NCBI GenBank assembly: GCA_002409975.1
Contig: DHOO01000026.1
Coordinates: 1-14,277, forward strand
Direction of reading: 5' to 3'
Length of the DNA stretch: 14,277 nucleotides
Source: Firmicutes bacterium UBA5388
GTDB lineage: Bacteria; Bacillota; UBA4882; UBA10575
Shown: in pieces, positions 14,270-14,277 of the stretch
Layout of the letters: each line of letters opens with the position of its first letter
How positions within the stretch are numbered: position 1 is the stretch's first letter
Made by a program: the position numbers and the translations under genes
Notes under the pieces: generated by a model
The model's database searches: none
Told to the model about the DNA's origin: nothing
The model's input: the letters and a program-made list of their open reading frames with translations, nothing else

Positions 14270-14277
14270 TTAATCAA

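Overview
The window looks like chromosome of a low-GC, Firmicutes-like bacterium. Shine-Dalgarno sites are strong (AGGAGG-type), GTG and TTG starts occur, promoters are near consensus for the housekeeping sigma factor, and there are Gram-positive family markers (a TIGR04086/DUF3792 membrane protein, a LacI-type sugar regulator, a GH65 phosphorylase). Two things do not fit an ordinary single-membrane Firmicute: the right-hand operon encodes a genuine type II secretion (T2SS) major pseudopilin, and the maltose-binding protein lacks a lipobox cysteine. Together they suggest, but do not prove, a two-membrane clostridial lineage such as Limnochordia/Hydrogenispora-like or Halanaerobiales bacteria.

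Layout. (1) 1-660: the 3' end of a tRNA (probably Pro), its terminator, and a small four-helix membrane protein. (2) 667-8029: a maltose uptake and phosphorolysis locus. Maltose phosphorylase (GH65) is on the minus strand, divergent from a LacI-family regulator followed by malE, malF and malG. A perfect 10-bp palindrome lies between two near-consensus back-to-back promoters, and a related site precedes malE, so the regulator probably controls both arms. Maltose would enter through MalEFG and be split by phosphate to glucose and beta-glucose-1-phosphate. The transporter ATPase (MalK/MsmX type) and beta-phosphoglucomutase are not in the window. (3) 8076-9294: tRNA-Trp with a consensus promoter and a terminator, then a PduL-type phosphotransacylase and an FmdB-type zinc-ribbon protein, closed by a strong terminator. 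(4) 9357-14277: a prepilin peptidase, then an operon gspE-gspF-gspG-gspH-like that runs to the window edge and very likely continues beyond it.

The noncoding DNA is rich in structure. There is a 19-bp perfect hairpin between malE and malF. The region upstream of gspE holds three inverted repeats, and one arm of the last is also a 9-nt perfect complement of the gspE ribosome-binding region, which is the geometry of a translational switch. No insertion sequence, prophage, CRISPR array or frameshifted gene was seen. No wholly new multi-gene system is evident; the most notable points are the T2SS in this genomic background, the gspE leader, the enlarged loop in MalF and the shared operator.
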